DNA of 64,000 bases. Source: Epiperipatus broadwayi. Lineage: Eukaryota; Onychophora; Udeonychophora; Euonychophora; Peripatidae. Shown here piece by piece: positions 27,201 through 39,200 of this stretch. Made by a program: the position numbers and the translations under genes. The notes beneath the pieces were generated by a model. That model was not told the DNA's origin, searched no databases, and saw nothing but the letters and a program-made list of their open reading frames with translations. The stretch is taken from the NCBI GenBank assembly GCA_028023455.1, contig JAQFVV010006200.1:3545738-3609737 (forward strand), given 5' to 3'. Every line of letters starts with the position of its first letter. The first letter of the stretch is position 1.

Positions 27201-30200
27201 TTTTAGCTTTTTTTAATAGTTAATGAGTAACCACTTGTTTGATTCTTTAATTTTAATTTTTATTGATACACTAATAATGTTAGCTTTCAATTTTTTGCAA
27301 TTATGATCTGAACTAACTGATGAGTGCTGGTTCAGCATGAAATAAGTATAGTGGAGATCATTTATCTTTTTCATATGTATGTAGTCATGAGTATCGGTTG
27401 TATAGGATAGAGTAATTAGCTATAGGAAGCTTGAAAGTCTGAGTTTAAATTCCTTCTAATTATATATCTTTTACTACATGCAAATAAGATTGTTTTGAAA
27501 ATCATACAGCACAAATGGAGTGTTATATACACTTCAAATGTGTAAGCTGGTTTTAGGAAAAATTAGAGAACAGAGTTATCATTACTGATAAAAAGATTAA
27601 AAAGTTTCTTTGATTCAATTAATCATGTTAAATTATGCCATGTTCTCATTTAAATTTCTCTACAGGATTAGAAACAATTATTATAGCAAGTTATAGTTAA
27701 ATGGATTAGTTTTGCATTGGTAAAGAATGGAATAAGTTGCATATTGTCATCTTACTTATTCAAATTGTACACCAAATATACAATAAGGGAAACCAGATTA
27801 GAGGATGACATATGGATTTAAGATTTGTGCAGAAACATCAATAACTTTAGATATGCTATTGATATCCTAGTTAGAGCATAGAATACAGATGACTTAAGAG
27901 TATTAATAGTAAATATAGAGGACAATGAAAACATATGGGCAAATATAAAGGCAAAAATTATTATGACAGGTTTAGCATATGGCTTCAAAATTAATATTGA
28001 AAATACAATAATCAAAAGGTTTGTTGCAGATTAATAGTGGGCAGAATTACCATGAGAAAGATCTTCAGATGTAGGAATTTATTTTTAAAAAATAACAATC
28101 TGAATTGGTTAAGGTATACTATTTTCTATGCCTTTTTATAGATATGAATGTTGCCACTGAAAAATGGAAAAAAAATATTGTTTTGAATTGTGACATGAAG
28201 AATTTTATGAATAGTGAGAAAAATAAATAAATGAATATTCACAAATCAATTAAGATCTGAATTCCCACTTAAATACAAATAATTAAGTTGAAGTTGCTTC
28301 ATTTTGGATACATCATGTAATGATGATACTTATTAGAAAAAAATATATAATTCTGAAAAGTTAATAATAAAACGAATAGCATAGTTAGGGATGAGGTAGA
28401 TAGAATCCATCACTGCAAGAATGCTCATGCTGTTCAGCAACCTAAAAAATCAAATAGATAATGTTATTAGGAAGAAATGGTATTTGTATGATTTCTGGGG
28501 GTCAATGTTGACTTGACGTACTAATAATAATAATTCAACATTTTGCATGTTGTTACAATGACAAAATGCAATGTTTTGTTAACAGAAAATTCATTAAGCA
28601 TTGAAGGAAATTTTGATTTAAGTTTAATACTAATATATCTTTTCTATATCTTCTTTTTTTATAGAAATGAGAGCAATTCAGCTATTCGTATCAAAATTCT
28701 TGAAGTAATATCACATGTGTTATATGTCCATAAACACATATATGAGGTAAGTGTTCAAAGAAGATTATAAAATATAACTATTTAAAATTGCACTAGCTCA
28801 GAAAAAAACCCATGCAAAATGATTTAAAAACATCATAAATATGTTAATGTTAAAGCAAGGATAGAACCTATAAAATGTTTAAAGATTTCTATTTTAATAT
28901 ATTGTACTACTGAAAAATAAACTATAATTTTAGTAATGGTAGTAAGTAGCACATCAAATGTAAATTTTAAGCAAAGAAAATTATTTGTATTTTTAATAAT
29001 GTTCATTGAATATCACACTAAGTAATTTATAAAAAAAAAAGAAAGAAAAGTAATTTGTTTTTATTAAAAAAACAACATTACAACTCTCTCCATATGCTTA
29101 TCATTTTTCTAAGAGCATTTATCTTCATCTTACTTTAGGACCATCTACTATAAGCTTAAGTAATCAATAGACACCAAATGATTTTATGCTCTCTCCAGAC
29201 TAGAATCAAAGTTAGAGCCAACGAACTTAGTCAGAGGGCAGAAGGAATCTATAGTTCTTACAGAACTGAGATCTAAAAAATATGTTGAAAGAAATTTAGG
29301 GTCAGATCTATATAGCTATTCAAACAAGTTAATCTGGATTTGGACTTTTTTTTTTCCAAATTTTTGCTTAATAGCTTGAATGATATAAAGCAGTGGTGGT
29401 GAATCTTTTTACGTGTGCATGTAAAAAATTTCCAAAAAATATTTATTGAATGATTGGCGTGCCATATAATTATTAAATCAAAATATAAACAACTAAAATT
29501 ATTGCAGTTTTTTTAAAGGTTTATAAAATAAAATAATAACAATAATAATTAAATAAAATTTCTAAATAAGGTAAATACAAGTGAACATATTTATTTAGAA
29601 GAGCACAAGTTGAATAAAATATAATAGTAAAAAATTAATAGTAATTAAAACAAAATTTTGGAAATAAACTATAAAATCAACATTTGCTGTTATATCTTGG
29701 ATGCCAAATGTTTTATATCTGGTTCATATTTTGTCATTTTTAAAAATGTACATGCTAACTAGATTCATCTGTCATTCTATTTCTTGAATTGTCTTTAATT
29801 AAATTTGTTTCTGAAAACAATGATTCCCATGCATATGTAGAGGAGAAAATTGATAATATGGCAGTCACTAATTTTTTTAAACAATTAAATGTTTCAGGAA
29901 TAGCATTCCCGGCAATTAATAGTTCCTCTTCAGCATTCTTTTTACATATGTCCAGTAATCGATCATTTTTAATTGTTTCTAACTCATTTCTCTAATTAAC
30001 AAATTTCTGTTTCCTTATAGAACTGGATTGAAAATCGACTGATTGCATTTCCATATCTTTCAAATTAAGCCATTCAAAAATTTCTAACTTGAGACCATCC
30101 ATTGATATTATGTCTGGGTATAAAATAAATTTTGATGTGTCTGAAAATTGTCTGAACTGTGTAAATCTTAAAGAAATTCATCAATTATCGATTGAATAAT

Positions 30201-33200
30201 AGCACCTAAGTCTTATATCAACTTTACTTGATCCATCTTCTCATGAGATTCTAAATCAGCCAAGAACTTTTTTAGATTTGGAAAATATTTGAAGGTGTAA
30301 GAAATAACTTTACAGGTGAAAATTTGTAATTTAACTTCAAATGCTTTAAGCAAACCAAACATGACAATAATTATTTTATTATAAGTTTGCAGTTTCACAT
30401 TTAATTCATTTAGATATGAACACATATCAGTAAAAAACATTAGTTTTGGAAGCCATTCAACATCCGTTAATTCATTATATTTTTCAATGATTTTCTCATT
30501 AAGTAAAAACAGTCTAATTTCTTCTAAACACTCAAGTGAATCTTTGAAGAACTTTTCCTTGATTTAACCACATTGTTGTACATAAGTAAACCATAGTATA
30601 CTGAGTTTACCTCGCTCAATGTGTAAATATAAAATTGACTAACTTAATCACAATGTTCATAATATCATCCAATGGCTTGAATCTGACCTTCATGCATAAA
30701 ACCTGCTGATATATAATGCAATGAAAACCCAAGATTAAATGTCCAATACAATTGGTAAATAAATTGAGAAAACCATTTTTTTTTCCAGTCATAAGCACCA
30801 TCTTGTAATTACTGATACAATTTTGGAAATATCTATTTCTTTTTCATTGCAAATATTTATTACTTTTGTTGTTGTTACTAATGATGTTAAACTGATTAAT
30901 TCTTATTTGAGCCAATCCATTTATGTCTGTACTTTCATCAAGGCAGAGAGAAATTGAACTAGAAGATTTTGTATCTCTTTTTTGTTGATAAGTTATGTTG
31001 TTAGCCATCTTCAGGATTCTTTCTTTAACTGTATTTCTAGCCAATAATAAATCTTTTATGCTCTGAATAATTTTTGCTTTGTTTTCAAAATTTTCAAAAA
31101 GAACTGGTACCCATATTCATATATTCTCTGTTATTAAAGGTTTCCCGTGTTTGGCAATTATCTTTGAAATAAAAAAACTAGCAGCAGTTATATTTGAATA
31201 ATCTTCGATAAATTTCATTATAGATGTTGATTGAATATTTATATTTTTAAATGATTGGGTAATATATTCTTTTTGTTCATCTTTTTTCACAGAGCGATTT
31301 ATGATTGGTCTCAGAATGCCGTTTTACCGATGATGTTCTCAAAACGACTGTTCCAGAATATAAAACACATCCTGCCCTGGTGCCTTTGTTAATCATTCCA
31401 TACTCATCAGACCACCAATTTTGAAATTCTCTACTGCTTGACAATAGTCATATTAACATAAAATTTATTTAAAGTAAATTTAAATGAGTTTTTATAATTT
31501 TATAAATCAAAGACTTATTTTATGTTAAAATATATTATTATCCTTACATTTCACTTTTATAGCAAATCTTCAAGCAAAAAAAAAAAAAGATCATTTGATG
31601 GCGTTGATTATGCATTTCGTTTCTTTGTTCGTAATTTTGATTACATTAAAAAAATGAATGGTGTCAACACATTTAGATGAAAAAAGATTAGGACAGAAAA
31701 CCATTTGATTACTTTTACTTTAGATTTGAAAAAATTTACTTGAGTTATAAAATATTTTACTGAGTTTACTTTTTAGTTTATCGGAATCATTTGACAGGTT
31801 TATAAAATATGATTCCACAGTATATCGCTACCACTTTATTTGACTTAAATTATTATAATTTATTGCTTCTAATCAGAATTCAATTGTAAATTGAATTCTA
31901 ATATAATATTATATTTATTATTTTTACTTTTAGTTTACAGTAAATTTTTATTAGTACAGATTTTAGCAACAAAAACATTATTGAATAATTTAAAGTATAA
32001 AAAATTATGACATGTAAATAGTTTGCGTGCCAGTAAAAAATTCAAATGTGCCATTTCTGGCACTATGCCATAGGTTCACCATCACTGGTATAAAGGAATA
32101 AAGTATGGCTGCCATAGGAATAGTAGCTTTAGTTCAAAGTTAATGTGGGAATACTTATTTGGAGTAGAACTAATTATTGAACAAGCAGTAGTTCAATTGA
32201 TATATACTTAATGTTTTTTAAAGACTTCAAATATTATATGTTGCTGATGTAGATTATCCAGAAATTAGTGTAAATGTTGACTATATAATTATAGAAGATA
32301 TTTTATCATGATTATTTTCTAATTATTTTTTATCATTTACACGTCTTTTTTCTGATTGTAATAGTATAAAATAAAATAATAAGAGTACTTTCGAAAAAAA
32401 TAAAAATTTGAAATAGCATCTGTAGAAGGTTTGGAAGTGTTAGTTGACAAGGACTATGCTTCTAAGTAGATACAAGTTTTTTTAACGTTGCACTTTATAT
32501 ATATTTAGGTTACCGTATTTATTAATATTCAATTACAAGATCACGTATATAACTGAAAAAATACAGACATCGAATAAGAATATCATTACATATATATATA
32601 TTGAACCTGATTGAAATCTGGTTCAATGGTGTTGTTATTAAACAAAAAAAAAGAAATTTATTAAGCTTTTAATTTTAATTAAACGTAGAGTTTAAATTTG
32701 CAATATTATTTAAAAAGAATGCGTGTATCCAAGTATACACGCGTTTATATGTAAAACGGATTTTTTAAAAATGTTTATCGATTTATTTTAAAATAGTTTT
32801 CATATACCGCCTGTTTTTAAATCCATTTGATTTAAAAATAAGCTGGCTAGCTAATTGCATTCCTGTTGCTTTTATTTTAATCATTGTAAACAATTTTATA
32901 GCGGAGATTTGATTTTTATGTTGTTGTTTCCATTTCATTAAACCCTGGGTGGAATTCTTAGATAGATTGAGCGGGAGATTAATATTTGCCCTGCCTAAGG
33001 CGTAGAAATTGGACAACAAGTAAAGTATTTCACGGGAAATGGAGCATCGTATAAATAGCCCCGAAAATTTGGAGTGTCAGTTAATTTCATTGTTCGTTGA
33101 TAGACAAGCTGTTTATCAAGTGAGAATTTATATCAGCGCGGACATTTAATTTCTTAACGGACATCAGCTGTGATTAAATACTTTTGCCTACAACAAAATG

Positions 33201-36200
33201 AAAAATTCTATACTTGTTACCACCACCCGAATGGCTTGCTAACTCCACAAAAGACGGATCCCTGACTTCCAAGTTGCTCCAGTAATGCCTTGAACACCTA
33301 AAAGAAGTCGGAACCTCTCTACATCTACCTTGCTGCCTAAAGAACCTGAAAGTGAACTTAAGTAAAAGTGCGCACTCTACGTGAACTTTGTTTTACCGAA
33401 AGGTAACTATTTTCGTTTTTATTCTTCCCAGGGTAAATTAATTCTCATTAAATCTCCGCTCAATCTAATCATAAATATGTATTCTTAAATCAATATAGCC
33501 TCATAGTTAATATTTGCTCTAATTTTCAATATTTTGTAGTGTGTCTTGGAATCTTAGTTTTAAGATTCCAATTTGCTTTCAGTTTTGTTTATTGGAGAGT
33601 GACGAATGAGTTTTATATTTTATGACTCGCTTTTGTAAATGCTTTAGCAGTCTTGTATATATTTTTTTATTATGCTTACCTGTAATTATTTAGTATTTAA
33701 TAATTAATTTTATACTCTATGTTTGCCCTCTTGCTAAACCTCCAAAACTCTTTTGGCTGACGACTTTATTGTCTGATTTTCGCAGGTGGAGATTTTGTTT
33801 CTAAAATCTCTAAAGGCGGAAATTAGAATTGTGTTTTTCTTTGTAATTTTATAAGTCGTCAGCAGGATCATATATTTTATCCTTTCTTAAATTACAGGTG
33901 AGCAATACTTTCGTTCTGCTAGAGTATTTAAACTTTTGATATTTCGTACTCATGTGCACTCTCCGATAGATTTCTTTTTGTAGTTATTATGTGTTCTTTA
34001 AATTTATCAGAGCGTGTACTCAGAATTTGTTTGTAAGTTTATTTTCTTTTCTTTATTTGCTGGGGCAGATGTAACTGTTTTTCTAATCATTTACTTGTCT
34101 CTTATTGGGACCATTAATTATTAATTTTAAAGTAATTTTCGCCAATCGTTTGGCTGGGATTCACCAGTTTAATTGTTTTTTCATTTCAATGATATTTTTC
34201 GATTGTTCTTGGGGTGGATCAATCGCCGTTATTTTAAACGTAGTAATTGGTGCAGTTCATACCGATATAAGGACATTCAAGATCTGACCATGTTTAGATC
34301 TCGAACAGCTCATCGGCACTGGTTCTTTGATCTATTTCAAGGGCATATGGTTTAAGTATCTGAAAGGGAAAACCAGTGTTTAGGTGAATCCTCTGCTGAA
34401 TGAAATTTGCTTCCTCCCTTTTAACTTTGTTTATTAGAAGATCAGTCAGTCTGTCATAGCTTTGCCTTTAGTATTTCTGGTACACGTCTGAGTTAACTCA
34501 CATTTATTATGTCATAAACTTATATTTAATAATTTATTTTCTCATAATAAAATTTATGAAATATGTTTAACTTAATTTGGCTGACGTTTGTCTTTGTGCT
34601 TTTGTCTCAATTGTCTAAACAATTTAAGATCTCTTGTTTCTCCCTAAGTCTAGTCGGCGCAAACCATCATCATCATCTATTCTGATCACAGTAAACAAAT
34701 TTTCCAGACACGTAGTGGTCTGGTAGCGCCCTCTGATTCAGAATAGATTGAGTATCCGGTGTAATATATATTGTAACCTTTGCTCTCTTCACCTATCACT
34801 TTATTCCCAAATAAATGCCCTTTCGCCAATTCTGTATAAGATAGAATAAATTTATAATTTATTGCATCTCTGCCTATTGATGAGATTCTTATGTTGCTAC
34901 TACTCTATGGCTGAGTTCAGTTGGGGGGTTATAGGGTATGGTGGTTATCTAGGATGCAGACATATGAAACAATAAAATGTCATATTAACAATAATTAAAT
35001 TTAAATGAATCTATTACTTGTGAGAATTATAAATATTGAATTTCAACTTAAAGTCAATACTGTCAAGTAAGTTTAACCATTCTGCATACTGGCGTAAACC
35101 TCTCCTTGTGTCTATCTATGATTATTAACTAATGAATAATATTAAAGTATTTAATTTGAACTAATAATATGAGCACGAGGATATCCATTTTTTTTTTAAC
35201 ATAATACCAAAAAAAAAAAAAAATTACCGATTTGGTATAATTTATACCAAGATCTCCGAGACATTCTTGTGGAGATTAGGCATATAAATAAATAATAATA
35301 ATAATAAATTACATTAAGTATAAAGAAAATCTACTTATCTATTATAGGCAATAGGAAGAAATACATGCCAACATTTAATCATTAAAAGAAAAGTTTTTTT
35401 TTAATTCAGACTTGAAAGTTTGAACAAAAATATACGTGTAGCTCACGATGATAATGACGAATTGACAATATTAAAGACATACAAACATTGCTCTGCAGGC
35501 TAAAGTAAAATTTGACGAAAGCTGCAATAATTTCCAATGTTCTTAGAATTTTCTAATAGATGTCATATACAGCCTTTGTGCGTATTGGAATCACTTTATT
35601 GGTCATACAAAATGAAGTATCTGACTCGATAAGATTATCCAAATAAAATGTATGACTTTCTTCCGTTTTTGGTTGCTAGCATTCAGTAGAAGTTTCACAA
35701 CATTTAAATCCAATGTCATTTGGTTTATCCATTCTTCTATACACCACTTATAGTTAATCCTTAAACATTATTGAGTCAACATTCTATCACTTATTTTTAT
35801 AGGTGCGAATGGTAAGGTTATTTGGTATATAAGACTACCCTATTAATGTATAGGGTTAGAATAGACAATTTTTTTCCATTTTAATTTTATTTTGCATAAC
35901 AAGAACAGAAAATTTATCAAATGAGGTCAGTAAACTGCTCCACAAAATAGTTCAGCATAATTTTCCTCTTAGTTATTCCTACTGTTATTAATTTACACAA
36001 TTCCATCATTATTTTACTCATCATAAATAAGTTATAATAAATCAATTTAACAAAAATTTATAATATCCATACATTTGAATAAAGCAAGTCTAAACTATTA
36101 GCTGATAAAAGCCAGAGCTGGGTACCTTTTAAAATTTAGCCTTCCATGTAAACAGTCCTATTGGAGTAGTATGAGAGAACTTTGTCCATAACGGAATAGT

Positions 36201-39200
36201 AGAGTTTTCACAATATTTAGTTCACTTATTTTCTTATTTTTTTTTTTTAGAAAGTTATTCCACTTTCCATAACTATTCCGTCTTCTCTATTTCTCTGTTC
36301 TTCTTTTGGAATCCGCTGTCAAAAACTAAGCCACGCCTCTTTTTTTTGTTATTGTAATGAGCTTAGCAATATGCAAGAATTTTCTTGCTCGTAAAAATGT
36401 TAGTAATAGAATATTGGGAAGAAAAAAAATATTAAATTTACAAATGCTAACTAATAACAAATAAATAACTTTTATAATTTTAAAGGCAAGAATTTATATA
36501 ATAAATAATTAATAACTAATAAATAAATAAATAAATAAATAAAAATCATTTAATTAATGGTATATGTTCATATCTGTCTTTCCATTAATATAGCGGTTTA
36601 TTAATGACTGAACTGTTAACAGTTTCTATGGCACAATTCTGCTATTACAAATTTGGATATTGTAAGTAATAATGAAAAAATATGAATGAAGTGTGAGATG
36701 ATGTAAAATGGACATGCACCCACACATTTAAGTTAGATCTTGGATGGGAATAGACAGTGAGTTAGAAAACCAATGAACAAACACCTGTTATGGTCTTACA
36801 GACAAACATTCCTGTTAATTTAGCTCTCATACCAACAATCCTTGACATTATCCATCTTTCTCTCCCACTACCAGACACACATAACCTCATTTTTTTCCTA
36901 ATAGTTATCTCTGGTCACTATTGGCACAATGTGAACCTCCCACATTTCTTCCTGGTGCCAACCTGGAAGGTCACAATATATATATATATGCAGAAATGGG
37001 TTATACATTATGCCCCTTGGGTAATTTAGTCAAGTAGTGAGAGTGAAAAATTTGAGATTGCTAAATTGATTTACAACTAGGAAAGTAATTGCTTTGCTTA
37101 TCAGAACATCCTAAAGTCATTTGAACGCTGTAATATTTAAATAAATTTGCATAATTAGATAGTTGATTAAGCAAATACTTTATGTAAATGTCAGTGTTCA
37201 TTTGGATTTCTTGTATATAAGAACAAGTTCATTTGACATCTTTTGTTCTTTAAATATATCATTATACAGTATGTATATATAATAACTGAAACACACAGGC
37301 TTATTATATACCTGTGTCTATATATGTAATATATAGGGTACATGAGCACAGACTTTCACATGAACCACTACTCTCCACACTATCTCATAACACTGATACA
37401 CTTGAACACATATATGTTGAAAAGATAAATAATCACCAATATACGTATTTCATGCTAAACCAGCAATCATTAGTTGGTCCAGATTACCATCTCTTCACAT
37501 ATATGCTATAAGTGCTCAAGTATTTATTAAGATAATCAATCCTCATACTTTAATGGACAGGCTTCAATCTACTCCACACTGCAACTCTTCAACCGTCCAT
37601 CCAATTGAAAATCTGATGATGGAATGCTCAAAGGCCACCCTGAGGACGAGATTCTTGTCACACCCATGTTGAACTAAAGTCAATCTGCCCCCTCATGTAC
37701 AGACATAATCCATTTAATACATATACAAGTGATGGGCAGACATCTCTACTATGTAATAACTGAAACACACAAGCTTATTATATACTTGTGTCTATATATG
37801 TAATATATAGCTTATATGAGCACAGACTTTCACATGACCCACCACTCTCCACATTATCTCATAACACTGATAGTGTGGAGAGTGGTGGGTCATGTGAAAG
37901 TCTGTGTTCATATACCCTATATATTACATATATAGACACAGGTATATAATAAGCCTATGTGTTTCAGTTATTACATGGTAGAGATGTCTGCCCATCCCTT
38001 GTATATGTATTAAATGGATTACATCCTGTACATGAGGGGTCAGATTGACCTTAGTTCAACATGGATGTGACAATAATTTCAGCCTCAGGGTGGCCTTTGA
38101 GCTTTCCATCATCAGATTTTCAATTGGATGGACAGTTGAGTTGGAGTGTGGAATAGATTGAAGCCTGTCCATTAAAGTATGAGGATTGCCTATCTTAATA
38201 TATAACTGAGCACTTATAGCATATATGTGTAGAGTTGGTAATCTGGACCAACTGATGATTTCTGGTTTAGCATGAAATATATATATATATATATTGGTGA
38301 TTATTTATCTTTTCAACATATATGTGTTCAAGTGTATCAGTGTTATGAGATAGTGTGGAGAGCGGTGGGTCATGTGAAAGTGGGTGCTCATATATCCTAT
38401 ATATTAGTATGTATATATAAAAAAATTAATATTACTAGCATTAATTTTATTCAGATCTTCTGTATAAATTTTAACAATCTATGAAATGGCAATGCTTAAT
38501 GAAAAAACAATCATTTTCTGGATATTAATTTCTGTCAATAACCAACATCATCAGCAACCTTAGAAAACAATGAGATTGATGGGTCTCAAAAAACTTCTTT
38601 CTAAAGCTGCAGGTGATAAAATATCCAACAAGAGAGTGATTGTTTTTTGATCATACATTACTATTTGAAAGATCATGAAAATTTCTATAGAGTGCATGAG
38701 TAAAATTAATAATAATAATATTCTTTATATATATTTGTGCATTATTTATCTCAAATAACAATAGTTCTATTGAGAGACAAAAATTATAATTAAAACAGTT
38801 GTAATATGTGCTAATGTTTAATTTATGTGAAGTGTTTAAAAGTATATATATATATTTTTTTAAATATAATTTTAGGAGGATTTGATTGAAGCAGTTATTC
38901 TCCCCAATTTCACTTATCTGGAAAATGATCCTGAAGTTAAAGTGAGAAAAGTAGCAGTTCAAATGCTCGTGGATTTGGCTATGGGTTGCCGCAGCCAACG
39001 ATGTTTAGATATATTGGAAATTATTAGAAAAGTAAAGTAATGAATTTAATATTGATATTTTTGTTTTTTAAATCACATATAATATTAAAGAAATTTTTTA
39101 AATGATTGAAACTTTATGAGATCAATGCATTGTAGACATTTTTTTCAGGTCTTTATATGATTTTATATTAGTCTCGAATGAAAAAGTTATGGAAATAAAT

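Larger units (their letters stand above)
25135..27250 (-). mobile_element. Ty3/gypsy LTR retrotransposon relic with internal deletion
   Basis: Read on the minus strand from 27250 downwards: Gag (about 27170-26400) with two zinc knuckles, a protease-like motif (about 26290-26230), integrase C-terminal region (about 26020-25730), a proline- and acid-rich tail, a polypurine tract and a 3' LTR. Reverse transcriptase, RNase H and integrase core are missing between about 26150 and 26030. All frames contain stops. Order and motifs are those of a gypsy element. The 5' LTR was not found; the 5' limit is uncertain. Confidence 0.8.

Noticed and set aside
37314-37511. 65-codon open frame within the large palindrome as a gene
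   Set aside because: It is not preserved as an open frame in the inverted copy, as would be expected for a coding unit of the element.
38651-38998. 115-codon minus-strand open frame
   Set aside because: It is antisense to TSC2 exon f and its open state follows from the exon's codon content; no homology.
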